From Saccharicrinis sp963677245 (GTDB taxonomy: Bacteria > Bacteroidota > Bacteroidia > Bacteroidales > Marinilabiliaceae), in contig OY781921.1 in NCBI GenBank assembly GCA_963677245.1, positions 744,001-808,000 on the forward strand: a DNA stretch of 64,000 nucleotides, given 5' to 3'. Below, piece after piece: positions 25,041 to 35,155 of the stretch. Under the pieces are notes generated by a model. That model was given only the letters and a program-made list of their open reading frames with translations. It made no database searches and was not told where the DNA came from. A program made the position numbers and the translations under genes. Within the stretch, counting starts at the first letter, position 1; each line of letters opens with the position of its first letter.

Positions 25041-28000
25041 ATGAGCTACGAATATTCTGAAGACGGATTAATAGAACAAGCCACACAAGATGTACTGGAA
25101 GAATTAGGTTGGACAGTTGTTACGGCCTGGCAAAATGAGACTTTTGGCGAAGATGGATTGTTGGGGCGTGATAATAAATCTGAAGTTATATTAAACCGTT
25201 ATTTACACGAAGCTCTTGAAAAGCTCAACCCTGAGTTACCTGCTACAGCTTACCAGCAAGCCATGGAGTTGGTTTCGCAAAAAGTAGCTGATAAAACACT
25301 GGGAAACATCAATAAAGAAAAATACGACTTACTTAAAAATGGTGTTCCGGTCAGTTATACCAACGAAAAGGGCGAACTACAGAAAAAGAAACTGAAGGTA
25401 TTTAATTTCAATGATTATACAGATAACGACTTTTTAGCTGTCCGCCAGTTAGAAGTCGTTGGAGAATTATACAATCGCCGCCCCGATGTAGTTGGTTTTG
25501 TAAACGGTATTCCTCTGGTGTTTTTTGAATTAAAAGCTCACCACACCGATTTACGCAATGCTTATACGGATAATCTGAAGGATTATAAAGATACCATACC
25601 ACATATATTACACACCAATGCCTTTATCATCTTAAGCAACGGAACCGATGCCAAAGTTGGAACAGTTACGAGTCCGTATAAATTCTTTTTAGAATGGAAA
25701 AGAATTGAAGAAGATGAAGAAGGCATTGTAAGTCTGGATACCATGCTCAGGGGAACCTGTGCACCGCAACGATTATTGGATATATTCGAGAACTTTTTAT
25801 TGTTTGATGATTCGAGTGGTGATGTGGTTAAACTGATGGCCAAAAACCACCAATACATTGGGGTTAACAAAGTACTGGAAAACATTAAAAATATAGAAGA
25901 TTTAAAAGGTAAGCTGGGTGTATTCTGGCATACACAAGGTAGTGGTAAGTCATACTCCATGGTATTTTTATGCGAAAAGATACATCGAAAGCTGGGCGGT
26001 TCATACACCTTTTTAATAGCCGTTGATCGCAGTGAACTGGAAAACCAAATATACGATACCCTCTCAGGAGTGGGTGTTGTCAGTAACAAAAACATTATAG
26101 CCGGAAAAAAGAAAGGCTGTACTGGTCGGGAACATTTAAGACAGCTTTTGGCAGAAAACCATCGCTATATATTTACGCTTATCCATAAGTTTTCCATTAA
26201 TCCCGAAGTAGAATCGGAATACCCATTAATTACTGATCGCAAAAATATTATTGTTATCTCTGACGAAGCACACCGAACACAAGGCGGAACCTACGCTAGA
26301 AATATGCGTTTCCATGGATTACCTAATGCTTCTTATCTTGGCTTTACAGGAACACCAATTATAAAAGACGAAGAAGAACTAACCCGAAATATTTTTGGTG
26401 AGTATGTTTCTGTATATGATTTTAAAAGAGCTATTGAAGATGAAGCCACACTCCCACTCCGCTATTTAAACAAGGGCGAAAAGCTGGATATCGATAATCC
26501 TGAATTGGACGATCGTATGGCCGAAGTATTGGAGAACGAAAACCTTGATGAAGACCAAAAGAAAAAGCTGGCTTACTTATTTCAGAAAAACTACCCCATA
26601 TTAACGGCAGAACCACGATTAGATGCCATTGCTAAAGATTTAGTTTGGCACTTTAACGAGCGTGGTTATCAAGGAAAAGCCATGTTTGTTGCCCTGGATA
26701 AACCAACTGCGGTTCGCATGCACCAACTGGTGATGAAATACTGGCCTTTGTACCTGGATGAATTGAAGGGTAAAATAGACAAAGCAGACGACCAGATGCA
26801 GGCGCAGGAATTGCAACGCAAATACAAAAATGTGACTGAAACAGAAGTCTGCGTTATTGTAAGCAACGAGCAAAACGAGGTAGATAAGTTCCGTAAAATG
26901 GGACTGGATATAGAAACACACCGTAAAAAAATGGTGGAGCGCAATTTGGAAAAGGAATTTAAAAACGCAGATAATCCATTCCGTTTAGCCATTGTTTGTG
27001 CCATGTGGATTACCGGATTTGATGCTCAATGTGTTTCAACAGTGTACCTGGACAAACCCATTAAAGGTCATACTTTGATGCAAACCATCGCCCGTGCTAA
27101 TCGTGTTTATGATGATGAAAAGGAAAATGGATTAATTGTAGATTACGGAAATGTATACAAGCAATTAGAACAAGCCTATTCTATATACGGTGAAGGTTCT
27201 AAAGGCAAGGGAAGTAAAAAGGGAAGCGGTAAACCGGTAGAACAACTGGCAGAATTGGCCAAAGAACTAAAGTCGGCTATTCATGAAGTGGTAGATTATT
27301 TAAAATCACTCAATTTTAACTTATCCGACCTAATGAATGCCAAACCCATGCAAAAAATTGGCAAACTAAAAGATGCTGCCGATTGCATTTGTCTGAATGA
27401 AACTACCCGTACCACGTTTGAAATAATGGCTCGTAATGTATTCCGCAAATATAAAGCATTATACCCCGAAGATGAGATAAAACCATTTATTAAGAAGTAC
27501 AATGCTATTGATGCTATCTATGGCCTGTTAAACCAAAATACCAAAACAGCGGATGTAACCGAGATTATGATGGAACTTCAATCCATTGTAAGCGATAGTG
27601 TAAAGCTAAAAGATGATGTGGTATTAAATCCCGATTTAGCAGAAGATAGAAAAGATGTGTATATCGATTTAAGTCATTTCGATTTTGAAAAACTAAGGGC
27701 TGCCTTTGCTAAAATAAAACGAAAAAACACCCTGGTATATGATATGCAGCAAGCCATCGAGCAAAAGCTGGAACAGATGCTTAAGGAGAATCCTCTTAGA
27801 CTACAATTCTACGATCGCTACAAAAAAATCATTGACGAATATAATAAAGGCAAAAACTTTGAAGACACCTACAAAGCCTTCAACGATCTAAACGACTTTA
27901 TTCAAGATCTTTCCTTCGAAGAACAACGTGCTATCCGTGAAAAGTTGGATAACCAGGAAGCATTGGCCATCTTCGACCTACTAATTGAAGGAAAATCTCT

Positions 28001-28256
28001 CTCAGATAAAGACATTAAGGAAGTCAAAAAGGTCGCCAAGCAAACACTGGATGAACTAAAAACCGAAAAACTTAAGATTGATCGCTGGCGTGAAAGTCGC
28101 CAAATCACCGCCCAAATAAAAGGCATGATTTATAACCGCCTTCTATGGCTCCCACAAGAAAGCTACACTGATGAAGAAGTTAGTCAGAAGACGGTTAGTG
28201 TATATCAGCATATCTATAGTAATTATAGTGGCAGTGGTGTGAGTGTTTATGCATGA
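25041..28256 (+). CDS. hsdR: Type I restriction-modification restriction/translocase subunit
   Basis: A 1071-residue HsdR of normal length. The N-terminal nuclease domain has RPDVVGFVNGIPLVFFELK near 150-170. The SF2 translocase core has Walker A TQGSGKS near 305, the DEAH box in ISDEAHRTQGG near 410, GFTGTP near 435, and motif VI QTIARANRVYD near 690. The C-terminal 300 residues are helical and bind the methylase core. No frameshift is visible. Its separation from hsdMS by GxxExxY and mcrBC is unusual, but all are on one strand and it is probably functional with hsdM/hsdS. Confidence 0.94.
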   Translation: MSYEYSEDGLIEQATQDVLEELGWTVVTAWQNETFGEDGLLGRDNKSEVILNRYLHEALEKLNPELPATAYQQAMELVSQKVADKTLGNINKEKYDLLKNGVPVSYTNEKGELQKKKLKVFNFNDYTDNDFLAVRQLEVVGELYNRRPDVVGFVNGIPLVFFELKAHHTDLRNAYTDNLKDYKDTIPHILHTNAFIILSNGTDAKVGTVTSPYKFFLEWKRIEEDEEGIVSLDTMLRGTCAPQRLLDIFENFLLFDDSSGDVVKLMAKNHQYIGVNKVLENIKNIEDLKGKLGVFWHTQGSGKSYSMVFLCEKIHRKLGGSYTFLIAVDRSELENQIYDTLSGVGVVSNKNIIAGKKKGCTGREHLRQLLAENHRYIFTLIHKFSINPEVESEYPLITDRKNIIVISDEAHRTQGGTYARNMRFHGLPNASYLGFTGTPIIKDEEELTRNIFGEYVSVYDFKRAIEDEATLPLRYLNKGEKLDIDNPELDDRMAEVLENENLDEDQKKKLAYLFQKNYPILTAEPRLDAIAKDLVWHFNERGYQGKAMFVALDKPTAVRMHQLVMKYWPLYLDELKGKIDKADDQMQAQELQRKYKNVTETEVCVIVSNEQNEVDKFRKMGLDIETHRKKMVERNLEKEFKNADNPFRLAIVCAMWITGFDAQCVSTVYLDKPIKGHTLMQTIARANRVYDDEKENGLIVDYGNVYKQLEQAYSIYGEGSKGKGSKKGSGKPVEQLAELAKELKSAIHEVVDYLKSLNFNLSDLMNAKPMQKIGKLKDAADCICLNETTRTTFEIMARNVFRKYKALYPEDEIKPFIKKYNAIDAIYGLLNQNTKTADVTEIMMELQSIVSDSVKLKDDVVLNPDLAEDRKDVYIDLSHFDFEKLRAAFAKIKRKNTLVYDMQQAIEQKLEQMLKENPLRLQFYDRYKKIIDEYNKGKNFEDTYKAFNDLNDFIQDLSFEEQRAIREKLDNQEALAIFDLLIEGKSLSDKDIKEVKKVAKQTLDELKTEKLKIDRWRESRQITAQIKGMIYNRLLWLPQESYTDEEVSQKTVSVYQHIYSNYSGSGVSVYA

Positions 28257-28609
28257 TGGTTGAAAAAAATTGCGGTATTCTTATTCTACAAGTATCTCTG
28301 TTTTGACAAACAAACTATAACTTAATACTTAATCTAGATAATCTTCCACCAACGCACATATAACATTGATTTAAAGAGAAACAATTAAGCAAAATAAATA
28401 CATATTTATTCTATCTAATAATCAATATTTTAAATATATTTTATAACATACCTTTTTACAATCACTTATAGCTACAGGTTGACAAACTTTTGATAATAAA
28501 TTAAATTACATTCATATAATATTTTAAGTGTGATATTGCAGAAACGTGATAGTACAACTTATTAATTATTATAAGTTAACTTTAGTTTTAATACCTAACT
28601 ATATATGCT
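28257..28609. other. AT-rich intergenic stretch, likely promoter of the following operon
   Basis: About 350 bp with very high A+T content and no gene. It separates the restriction locus from the exported-protein operon, so that operon's promoter must lie here. No single promoter box stands out. Confidence 0.45.
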
Positions 28610-31294
28610 ATGATTTTAAAAAATTTTCTCTCATTCATTTTATTATTTTCAACACCTCTACTCTCTTTTTCTCAAGAATTATTGATTGTACAAGGAGATA
28701 CAGTTCCTAAAAAAGAAAAAGGTATCTGGGCTTTTAAATCTGGTGATAAAAGTATTGAACAATGGCATACTCGCAGAAACACCTCTATTAAAGATTTAAC
28801 ATTCAGAAAAGTAGACCTACTATTGCACACTAGCTGTGATGCTATTTCTCAAACCTACTTATGCATTAGTAATGTAAAGAGTGTTCAATTAAATAGTCTA
28901 TTGCAAATTACCTCGATAATTCAACCATCAAATAAAGATATAAACGAAGAAATAAAAAAGGAGTGCGAGAGTATAAGTAAAGCAGATACTAATGTTACTC
29001 TCATTATCAATTTAAAATATTTACTAACTCAATCATTTAATCTAATTGATGAGAATTTAAAGGATGATAACGTTCATCCTAAGGCCATGAGCTTTAAAAA
29101 TGACATAAATGATAGATTGTGTGCTTTTATTTATGCTTCGGATGGAATTGTAATCGAAAGTGAATTTTTAAACCCTAAAAGATTTAGGCTTATTATAGAT
29201 AAAACACCTCTGAAAGACCCTACAGAGGATAAAAACTTTAACTACATAGAACCTAGGCAATATATGACTATCTACGAAAAGAAGAGTTATAATTCTAGTC
29301 CAGAATTAATATGGAACTTAATTGATGATGCTATAGCTACTGAGGATCATAATTATAAAACTTTATTTATACCAAATCAAAAACAATCTGTTATTGGAGA
29401 AAACTCTTTATTAGAAATTCATTTCGACCAAAAAGCACTTGCAGAAAATACTGGATTTAGAGGAAACATAAGTTTAAAAGCTAAATCTGGGGAAAAAAAT
29501 ATTGAAGTAAGTCCTTATTTTGTAACAGGGGAGAAGCAAAAAGCATTTGGTGTTAATTCGAAGCCTATAAAAGAGATTGCCGATAATTATCTAAGACTAA
29601 TGATTGAAGCAAGCAAAGTTTCAAATTTGTATGAATTTGCGATTGTTCCCAATCTTACTTTGATTGAACAAAAGAAACCCAAACCCAATGAAATTAATTT
29701 AGAAGAAAAAATTAAGGATGAGTTAAATTTTAAACTTAAAGAAGCCATAAATAACCTTCAATTCCTTTTTAATATTGAAACCGCTAGTCTTACTAAAGAT
29801 AGCACACAAAACTATGAAGATAAACCTATTGACCTTTACTTTTTTTCTAGAAGCTTTCAAAATAACTTAGACTTTATCTTAGAGTACATTAGTAATAGCG
29901 AACTATATTATGCAAATAAACATATGTTTAAAATTACTTATAAGGAGTTAAAGAATCAAATTGAAAGTCTCGATATAAAAAACTTACGATCCAATTCTAT
30001 TGAAAATTACAAAACATCAATTAATCGGTTCAATAATACAAAACATGAGTCAACTTTAAGTTACACCCCTAAAGATATAAAGCAGAATTATTTAGTGTTT
30101 TTAAAATCACTGGATCGTTTTGTAAGATATATGGAATATTTTAATGACACTGGGGAAACTACAAAAGAGGCATTCTTCAGCATAGCAAATATGACAAGAA
30201 TTGACTTCAATACAATAAGAACAAAAGTCAATGAGAAAATAAACTTTATTAATACAAACTATGACGACTGGATAAAAATTCAAAAATCAATATATAATAT
30301 TAAAGATGGTATTGATGAATTTGAGAAAGTAAGAACATACTTACATTCTCTATTCATGTACATCGTAGAATTAAATAATCAAAGCCCTCAATTCTCAGGT
30401 TTATTAAAAGAACATGGATATAATACCGAGTTTCTAAAAAAACAAAAATATGAGACCCTTTATTATTTAGAAAATTTTAAAAAATATGATCTTGATTTTT
30501 TTACCAGACTTAATGAAGAATCAAGTCATTCCTTACAAAAAAATAATATTTCTCAATCATCTCAAGATAAAAAAATAGACACAGAAACACTTAAAAACTT
30601 AGTCACTAAAAGAATATGGAAATACCTTGATCATCCAGAGCTTTCACTTCTCTTTGATTCGCAAAGTTATATGGACATTAGAAAACAAATAGCAACTTGG
30701 GCAGGTGAAGAAATATTTAACCAACTGGTATATGCAACTATTGATTTAAAAAAGCAAAAGATTAAAGATGGTGATGAAATTGAAGTTAGCCTAGTTTGGT
30801 ATAATATTTTTAATTCCAATTCTAGTGAAGATCCATCAGATGGAGTTGAACTAGCTACAGCCAAGTTTATAGTTAAAAAAGTTGGGTGGCATATGGATCC
30901 TGTGGAAAGTTTTTTACTTATAAACCGTTTAAAAACGGAACAATTGGATATAAACTACCCTTTATCTCCTTCTAACTACAAACCTACCGCTGGAGCATCT
31001 TTACTTTGGACATACCATAATGATTATAGAAGCAATGGATTTCCGAAGGGTACGGCAAAATGGCTAGAGCCATCCTTGGGCTTAAACGTTTCATTTCCTG
31101 ACTTTAACAGCAAAAAAGATTTTGAGATTGGTGTAGGCCCCATAGTAGGTCTTTTTAACAATCAAATATTTTTTACTGGTGGGTATAATTTAAGTGTAGA
31201 AGGTCTTAGTCCATGGTACATAGGCATGGGATTTAGTTTTTCAAAAGCATACGAAACTATTAAAACTAAAGCTAAAGAAAATGAAAAGAAATAA
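28610..31294 (+). CDS. Large exported protein, possibly outer-membrane associated, unknown function
   Basis: An 894-residue protein that I do not recognise. It starts with a clear signal peptide (FLSFILLFSTPLLSFS, then Q). Residues 25-360 look beta-rich, and 360-690 are mainly helical with many charged residues. The last 110 residues read like outer-membrane beta-strands (EPSLGLNVSFPDFN, IGVGPIVGLFNNQIFFTGGYN, WYIGMGFSFSKAYE). The terminal KAKENEKK is not a typical barrel end but overlaps the next gene. It is the first gene of a three-gene set; the next start lies 14 bp inside it. Base composition is lower in G+C than the restriction genes before it. Confidence 0.65.
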   Translation: MILKNFLSFILLFSTPLLSFSQELLIVQGDTVPKKEKGIWAFKSGDKSIEQWHTRRNTSIKDLTFRKVDLLLHTSCDAISQTYLCISNVKSVQLNSLLQITSIIQPSNKDINEEIKKECESISKADTNVTLIINLKYLLTQSFNLIDENLKDDNVHPKAMSFKNDINDRLCAFIYASDGIVIESEFLNPKRFRLIIDKTPLKDPTEDKNFNYIEPRQYMTIYEKKSYNSSPELIWNLIDDAIATEDHNYKTLFIPNQKQSVIGENSLLEIHFDQKALAENTGFRGNISLKAKSGEKNIEVSPYFVTGEKQKAFGVNSKPIKEIADNYLRLMIEASKVSNLYEFAIVPNLTLIEQKKPKPNEINLEEKIKDELNFKLKEAINNLQFLFNIETASLTKDSTQNYEDKPIDLYFFSRSFQNNLDFILEYISNSELYYANKHMFKITYKELKNQIESLDIKNLRSNSIENYKTSINRFNNTKHESTLSYTPKDIKQNYLVFLKSLDRFVRYMEYFNDTGETTKEAFFSIANMTRIDFNTIRTKVNEKINFINTNYDDWIKIQKSIYNIKDGIDEFEKVRTYLHSLFMYIVELNNQSPQFSGLLKEHGYNTEFLKKQKYETLYYLENFKKYDLDFFTRLNEESSHSLQKNNISQSSQDKKIDTETLKNLVTKRIWKYLDHPELSLLFDSQSYMDIRKQIATWAGEEIFNQLVYATIDLKKQKIKDGDEIEVSLVWYNIFNSNSSEDPSDGVELATAKFIVKKVGWHMDPVESFLLINRLKTEQLDINYPLSPSNYKPTAGASLLWTYHNDYRSNGFPKGTAKWLEPSLGLNVSFPDFNSKKDFEIGVGPIVGLFNNQIFFTGGYNLSVEGLSPWYIGMGFSFSKAYETIKTKAKENEKK

Positions 31295-31985
31295 AATAGC
31301 ATTGTTAGTATTCATCTTTGTCATAGGCTGTACCAAGTTTGATCATAATATTACAAAACCATTATCCATTTCAGCATCAACAGACACTTTAATTGCCAAT
31401 AATTTAGATATAGCAAAGTTGGACTTTACATTCATTGACCAACAACGAAATAAAAATCAATCTGTTTTTTTATCGACATCCATAGGTAAAATATATGATT
31501 CGCCAGTTATAGATATAGGCACTGAAGGTGCAGACTCCTTAACATTAACTCCAAATCAGAAAAAGTTTTCAATATATCTTAAATCAGGTAAATCGTTCCA
31601 AGGAAATGGAACCTTAATTACCGCAATTGTTAATGGTTATCTAGTTTCAACCGATAGTATAACATTTATACCTTCCTGTCCTAATGAACTTATTGCAACC
31701 ATTAATAAAGATTCACTTGCAATAAACAGTAATCAAGATGTTATTGAGGGCGAAATTGTAGCTTACTGCAATTCAGGATCTGTTTCAGATGATATAAGAA
31801 TTAACTATTTATTATCTGACTCTTCTGTGATTGATATTAACCCAAAAATTCTTAAAACATCTAACGAAACAATAGAATTTACATTAATACCTAAAAAAAT
31901 GGGTACTACACAAATTGAATTCTATACAGACATAACTGGTTGTGATAGTATTATTTCCAATAAAATAAGTATTAAGGTGTACTAA
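31281..31985 (+). CDS. Lipoprotein with Ig-like repeats, unknown function
   Basis: A 234-residue lipoprotein: a short signal (ALLVFIFVIGC) with cleavage before C16. The mature chain is beta-rich and looks like two Ig-like domains, with SASTDTLIANNLDIAKLDFTF resembling the start of invasin/BIG-type domains. No enzymatic motif is seen. It overlaps the end of the large exported protein gene, so it is probably part of the same surface complex. Family unknown. Confidence 0.65.
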   Translation: MKRNKIALLVFIFVIGCTKFDHNITKPLSISASTDTLIANNLDIAKLDFTFIDQQRNKNQSVFLSTSIGKIYDSPVIDIGTEGADSLTLTPNQKKFSIYLKSGKSFQGNGTLITAIVNGYLVSTDSITFIPSCPNELIATINKDSLAINSNQDVIEGEIVAYCNSGSVSDDIRINYLLSDSSVIDINPKILKTSNETIEFTLIPKKMGTTQIEFYTDITGCDSIISNKISIKVY

Positions 31986-32000
31986 TTTAAATACCATACA

Positions 32001-32567
32001 ATGTTTGAAAAATTAAAAAACTGGATTCCTTCAATTGGGCTATTAGGCCTTATTGTTACCATTATTACATTGGTAATTGAAACCAGACACAATAACGAAA
32101 TTCTTATGCAGAACAACTTGCTTGTTGAAAAGGAATTGCAGAATGAGCTATTTAAAAGTGCTTTGGAATTGGAAAGTAGAATTGAGCAAAAACGATTTAT
32201 TGAATTCCTTTTCAACAATGGACTTATTGACTCTACAAAATATGCATTGGAAAAATTGACCAAAGAGTTATCTAATATTCAAGGATATGTTGCTGGTTAT
32301 ACTGATAGCGCTCCAATCAATAGCATAAATGGAGCATTATTTCAATTCTATGATAAAAACAAAGTTGTACCAAAAGATCTTAAACTATTAGCACTTGAAA
32401 TGAATGTTTCTAAAGCTTTAAATCATTTTAAAGGGAATTGTTACTATAGAAGATTTAGTAACGACTATTTTATTATCGTTTACCCAGGTTCTGATGGATA
32501 TATCCATACTAAGGACGACTATATTTACCATTTTGAAGATGGTCAAGTCGTATTAAAAGGCAATTAA
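32001..32567 (+). CDS. Small membrane-anchored protein, unknown function
   Basis: A 188-residue protein with one N-terminal membrane segment (IPSIGLLGLIVTIITLVI). A coiled-coil-like stretch follows (ETRHNNEILMQNNLLVEKELQNE, residues about 28-50), then a small soluble domain. It starts 15 bp after the lipoprotein gene and completes the set of three. The C-terminal part (YYRRFSNDYFIIVYPGSDG) may be a small alpha/beta domain. No family is recognised. Confidence 0.6.
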   Translation: MFEKLKNWIPSIGLLGLIVTIITLVIETRHNNEILMQNNLLVEKELQNELFKSALELESRIEQKRFIEFLFNNGLIDSTKYALEKLTKELSNIQGYVAGYTDSAPINSINGALFQFYDKNKVVPKDLKLLALEMNVSKALNHFKGNCYYRRFSNDYFIIVYPGSDGYIHTKDDYIYHFEDGQVVLKGN

Positions 32568-32601
32568 CCATATTTTTTTCATATCATAAAATCAAAATTA
32601 C

Positions 32602-32823
32602 ATGTCTGCAACAGAAAAATCATTTACAATGTTGGATGGTGTACCCGTTCATTATGATAGACGATCGGTCTCAGATTATGGCACCAAGGGTGTGGCTGCT
32701 AACTGGCATTGCACGAATACATTTTATAAAAAACTTATTTATAAATTGGTACTATCTTTTATAATCTTAAATAGTATAGTCTGCATATTTTTTCCTTCTA
32801 ACAAACTACCTTTTTTAAAATAA
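32602..32823 (+). pseudogene. Possible gene fragment (short ORF with hydrophobic tail)
   Basis: A 73-codon frame. The first 43 residues (MLDGVPVHYDRRSVSDYGTK) look like a soluble protein start. Then the character switches to a hydrophobic tail (LVLSFIILNSIVCIFF). This break suggests a truncated gene whose 3' part has been replaced. It overlaps the 3' end of the opposite-strand gene by 26 bp. It could also be noise. Confidence 0.3.
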
Positions 32824-33148
32824 CAACTCTCAATACAAATTGATTTACTAAATTTACTTTTTCCGTCAATTCTTGCACTACCTGTAGAATACTCTGCTGC
32901 AGCTTTTTTTCTAAGTTTTCCAAATACGTTCGATAAATCCCGGTTCCAGCATTAAAAAGAGCAGTACTAATCCCTGCTAAGATTGTGGAAGAACCAATTA
33001 TCTCTGGTTGAGATGAATCCTGAATTATCATTTTACATGTTGTTTCCTTTACCTTCCCAATTTTGTCAGGATTCGAAAGGCTATAGATTTTTCGTTGAGA
33101 TAACTTCCTAATGATACTGATAGCACTAGTGTGATTAATAATAAACAT
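32798..33148 (-). CDS. Small protein downstream of the protease-nuclease gene
   Basis: A 116-residue protein. The central part (GSSTILAGISTALFNAGTGIY) is mildly hydrophobic. A helical, coiled-coil-like stretch follows (LENLEKKLQQSILQVVQELT) and a short hydrophobic end. It starts 13 bp after the stop of the trypsin-nuclease gene, so it is probably its operon partner. A membrane-acting or regulatory companion is possible, but there is no recognised family. Confidence 0.4.
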   Translation of the reverse strand: MFIINHTSAISIIRKLSQRKIYSLSNPDKIGKVKETTCKMIIQDSSQPEIIGSSTILAGISTALFNAGTGIYRTYLENLEKKLQQSILQVVQELTEKVNLVNQFVLRVVILKKVVC

Positions 33149-33161
33149 TTCATAATTATAA

Positions 33162-34976
33162 CTATTTTAATATGTCATTAATGGATAATATTTCTTTAGG
33201 CTCTTCAATTGATTCAATACTAGTGAGTGAATAAAGGTCAGCAATTTCAAAACTAGATTTTTCAGCTATGGATGACGCAGATACTTTAAAAAGTTTAAAC
33301 TCATCAAAATCTAACCTTTCTAAATCGGTAATTAAATCTGATTGGGTTAAAATAAAGCAATGGTGTTCTAATTGTTGTGTATCTTCATTTACATAACAGA
33401 TCACTTTCCAATATTCTTTTGGAATTTTCACTCCTCTATATATTGGATCATTCTCATTAAATAAAGGTCCAGCCATAACCGATACTTTAAGATCTTTTAT
33501 TTTCGCTTGATCAAAAACGGCATTCTCTAACCTACCCCATATTCCATACATTTTAGACCGATTAAAACGTATATGCTGTGGAGCAATATTTGTATAATAA
33601 AAAGAATCATAATTCGCTTTTTTTGCCTCCTCTAGTGATCCCCAGCATAATTCAGCTCTTCGTGCCAAATGGCCTCTATCTATATCATTGTGTTCATATA
33701 GTTCGTTTCCTATTTGAACACCTTTAGGTAAGTTTGGATCTTTTTTAAAACTTACACTATTTACCTTTTTTATATTACTCCCGTCAATATTCCAGGCAAC
33801 CCATGCTGCTAGCTTCCTATCTTTATGTAATACCAAAGAAAAATGTGTATAATCAAATACATTTTCGTTTTTATGCTTAACTAAATCATTAAAAACAGAA
33901 TCATTAATTGGGTATGGAGACCTTAATGGAATTGATAAGAAATTGCTATCATAGCCCTTTCTAATTGCCTGAATTATATTAGTAGACTTTGGAGGTTTTG
34001 TAGAAATATTTAATTTTTCAAAAACAGAAGTTGCGTAACAAGCTAAAGCATGTTCAGGTGCGTTACCTACCTCCCCAGCAAAATGAAGCCCCATCATAGT
34101 ATTAGTTAGTTTGTTATTCTCAACTAATATAACAGCTGATCCAGAATCTCCTCCCATGCTAATCTCTCCATCATGAGGTAAATTTTCAGGATCTGGTGTA
34201 TACTCAAAACAACCTACATTAACATCTCCAATTGCCCCATAGTCAATTCTTGTTGTAACATTAATTCTAGTAACAATTCCGTAGGTAACAGATGTTGTTC
34301 TTCCTGACTTGATTACTCTATCTCCAAGTTTTGGATCATCAATATTTTCTAACCTAATATCAATACCTATTATTTTGTCACCAACTTTTCGATTGTCAAT
34401 TTTTGCTATCGCACAATCTCCTGCTGCTCCTATGTGACTATTTACTAAGTAACCCGCATTATTGTATTCAACTCTAGCATCATCATAAACACCAGGTTGT
34501 ACAATTCTATCCCCAATATTTCCATTATTCCCGTGTAGTACATGCCAATTAGATAAAACATACTTATCACCCGTATTCTTATCAAATACTATACAACCCG
34601 CAGTACCTGCTGATATTGTAGGATGACCTATACTACAGCCTGGCAATATTGGATTTAAAAATTTCTTGCGAGAGCTTTTGTTCTTTTCGACAGTGGATGC
34701 TAAACTTAAATCAAAATTTCTTTCGAGAATATCTGATGGTATTTCAACACCATCGATTACAAAAGACTGAGGAATCTGAGTTTCATTTATTGATTCAAGA
34801 CTCTCTATCGCAACCTTTTTATTAACTGTAAACTGAATTGATAATTCATCCGTTCGTTTTCCGTTAACAATTTTGTAACCTAGTCCAACAGAATTAACAT
34901 TTGACTGCCTTAAATAATGCGCAGCATTTTTTCTTATAAAACTTTTAAGTTTTTCTTGGTTAATTTTAGGCTTCAT
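33162..34976 (-). CDS. Trypsin-like serine protease fused to a DNA/RNA non-specific endonuclease
   Basis: A 604-residue protein without a signal peptide. Residues about 110-320 are a trypsin-like protease with a full triad: H145 in SNWHVL, D187 in GDCAIAKI, and S278 in GGDSGSAV. The N-terminal 90 residues form a lead domain common to cytoplasmic bacterial trypsins (NVNSVGLGYKIVNGKRTDEL). Residues about 350-570 are an EndoG/NUC1-type nuclease with the DRGH motif (433-436, catalytic H436), then TNIAPQ with N463 and N472 in a metal-binding position. Both halves appear intact. The fusion of protease and nuclease, without export signal and beside defence genes, suggests an intracellular suicide or degradative effector activated by proteolysis (inference). 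Confidence 0.88.
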   Translation of the reverse strand: MKPKINQEKLKSFIRKNAAHYLRQSNVNSVGLGYKIVNGKRTDELSIQFTVNKKVAIESLESINETQIPQSFVIDGVEIPSDILERNFDLSLASTVEKNKSSRKKFLNPILPGCSIGHPTISAGTAGCIVFDKNTGDKYVLSNWHVLHGNNGNIGDRIVQPGVYDDARVEYNNAGYLVNSHIGAAGDCAIAKIDNRKVGDKIIGIDIRLENIDDPKLGDRVIKSGRTTSVTYGIVTRINVTTRIDYGAIGDVNVGCFEYTPDPENLPHDGEISMGGDSGSAVILVENNKLTNTMMGLHFAGEVGNAPEHALACYATSVFEKLNISTKPPKSTNIIQAIRKGYDSNFLSIPLRSPYPINDSVFNDLVKHKNENVFDYTHFSLVLHKDRKLAAWVAWNIDGSNIKKVNSVSFKKDPNLPKGVQIGNELYEHNDIDRGHLARRAELCWGSLEEAKKANYDSFYYTNIAPQHIRFNRSKMYGIWGRLENAVFDQAKIKDLKVSVMAGPLFNENDPIYRGVKIPKEYWKVICYVNEDTQQLEHHCFILTQSDLITDLERLDFDEFKLFKVSASSIAEKSSFEIADLYSLTSIESIEEPKEILSINDILK

Positions 34977-35155
34977 AATTTAATATGTTTTAAATAAATA
35001 TTTTACCTAGCATATTAAAACTAAAATATACCAATGTCAATAAAGCTGGCGTGACAAAAGCGTGACATCGTATTTTGGGACGAATTTTATGTCTTAACAG
35101 GAGTATGAAAAGTCTGCTTAACTTATTCGGTTAAACAATAACTACCTTTGAAGTA

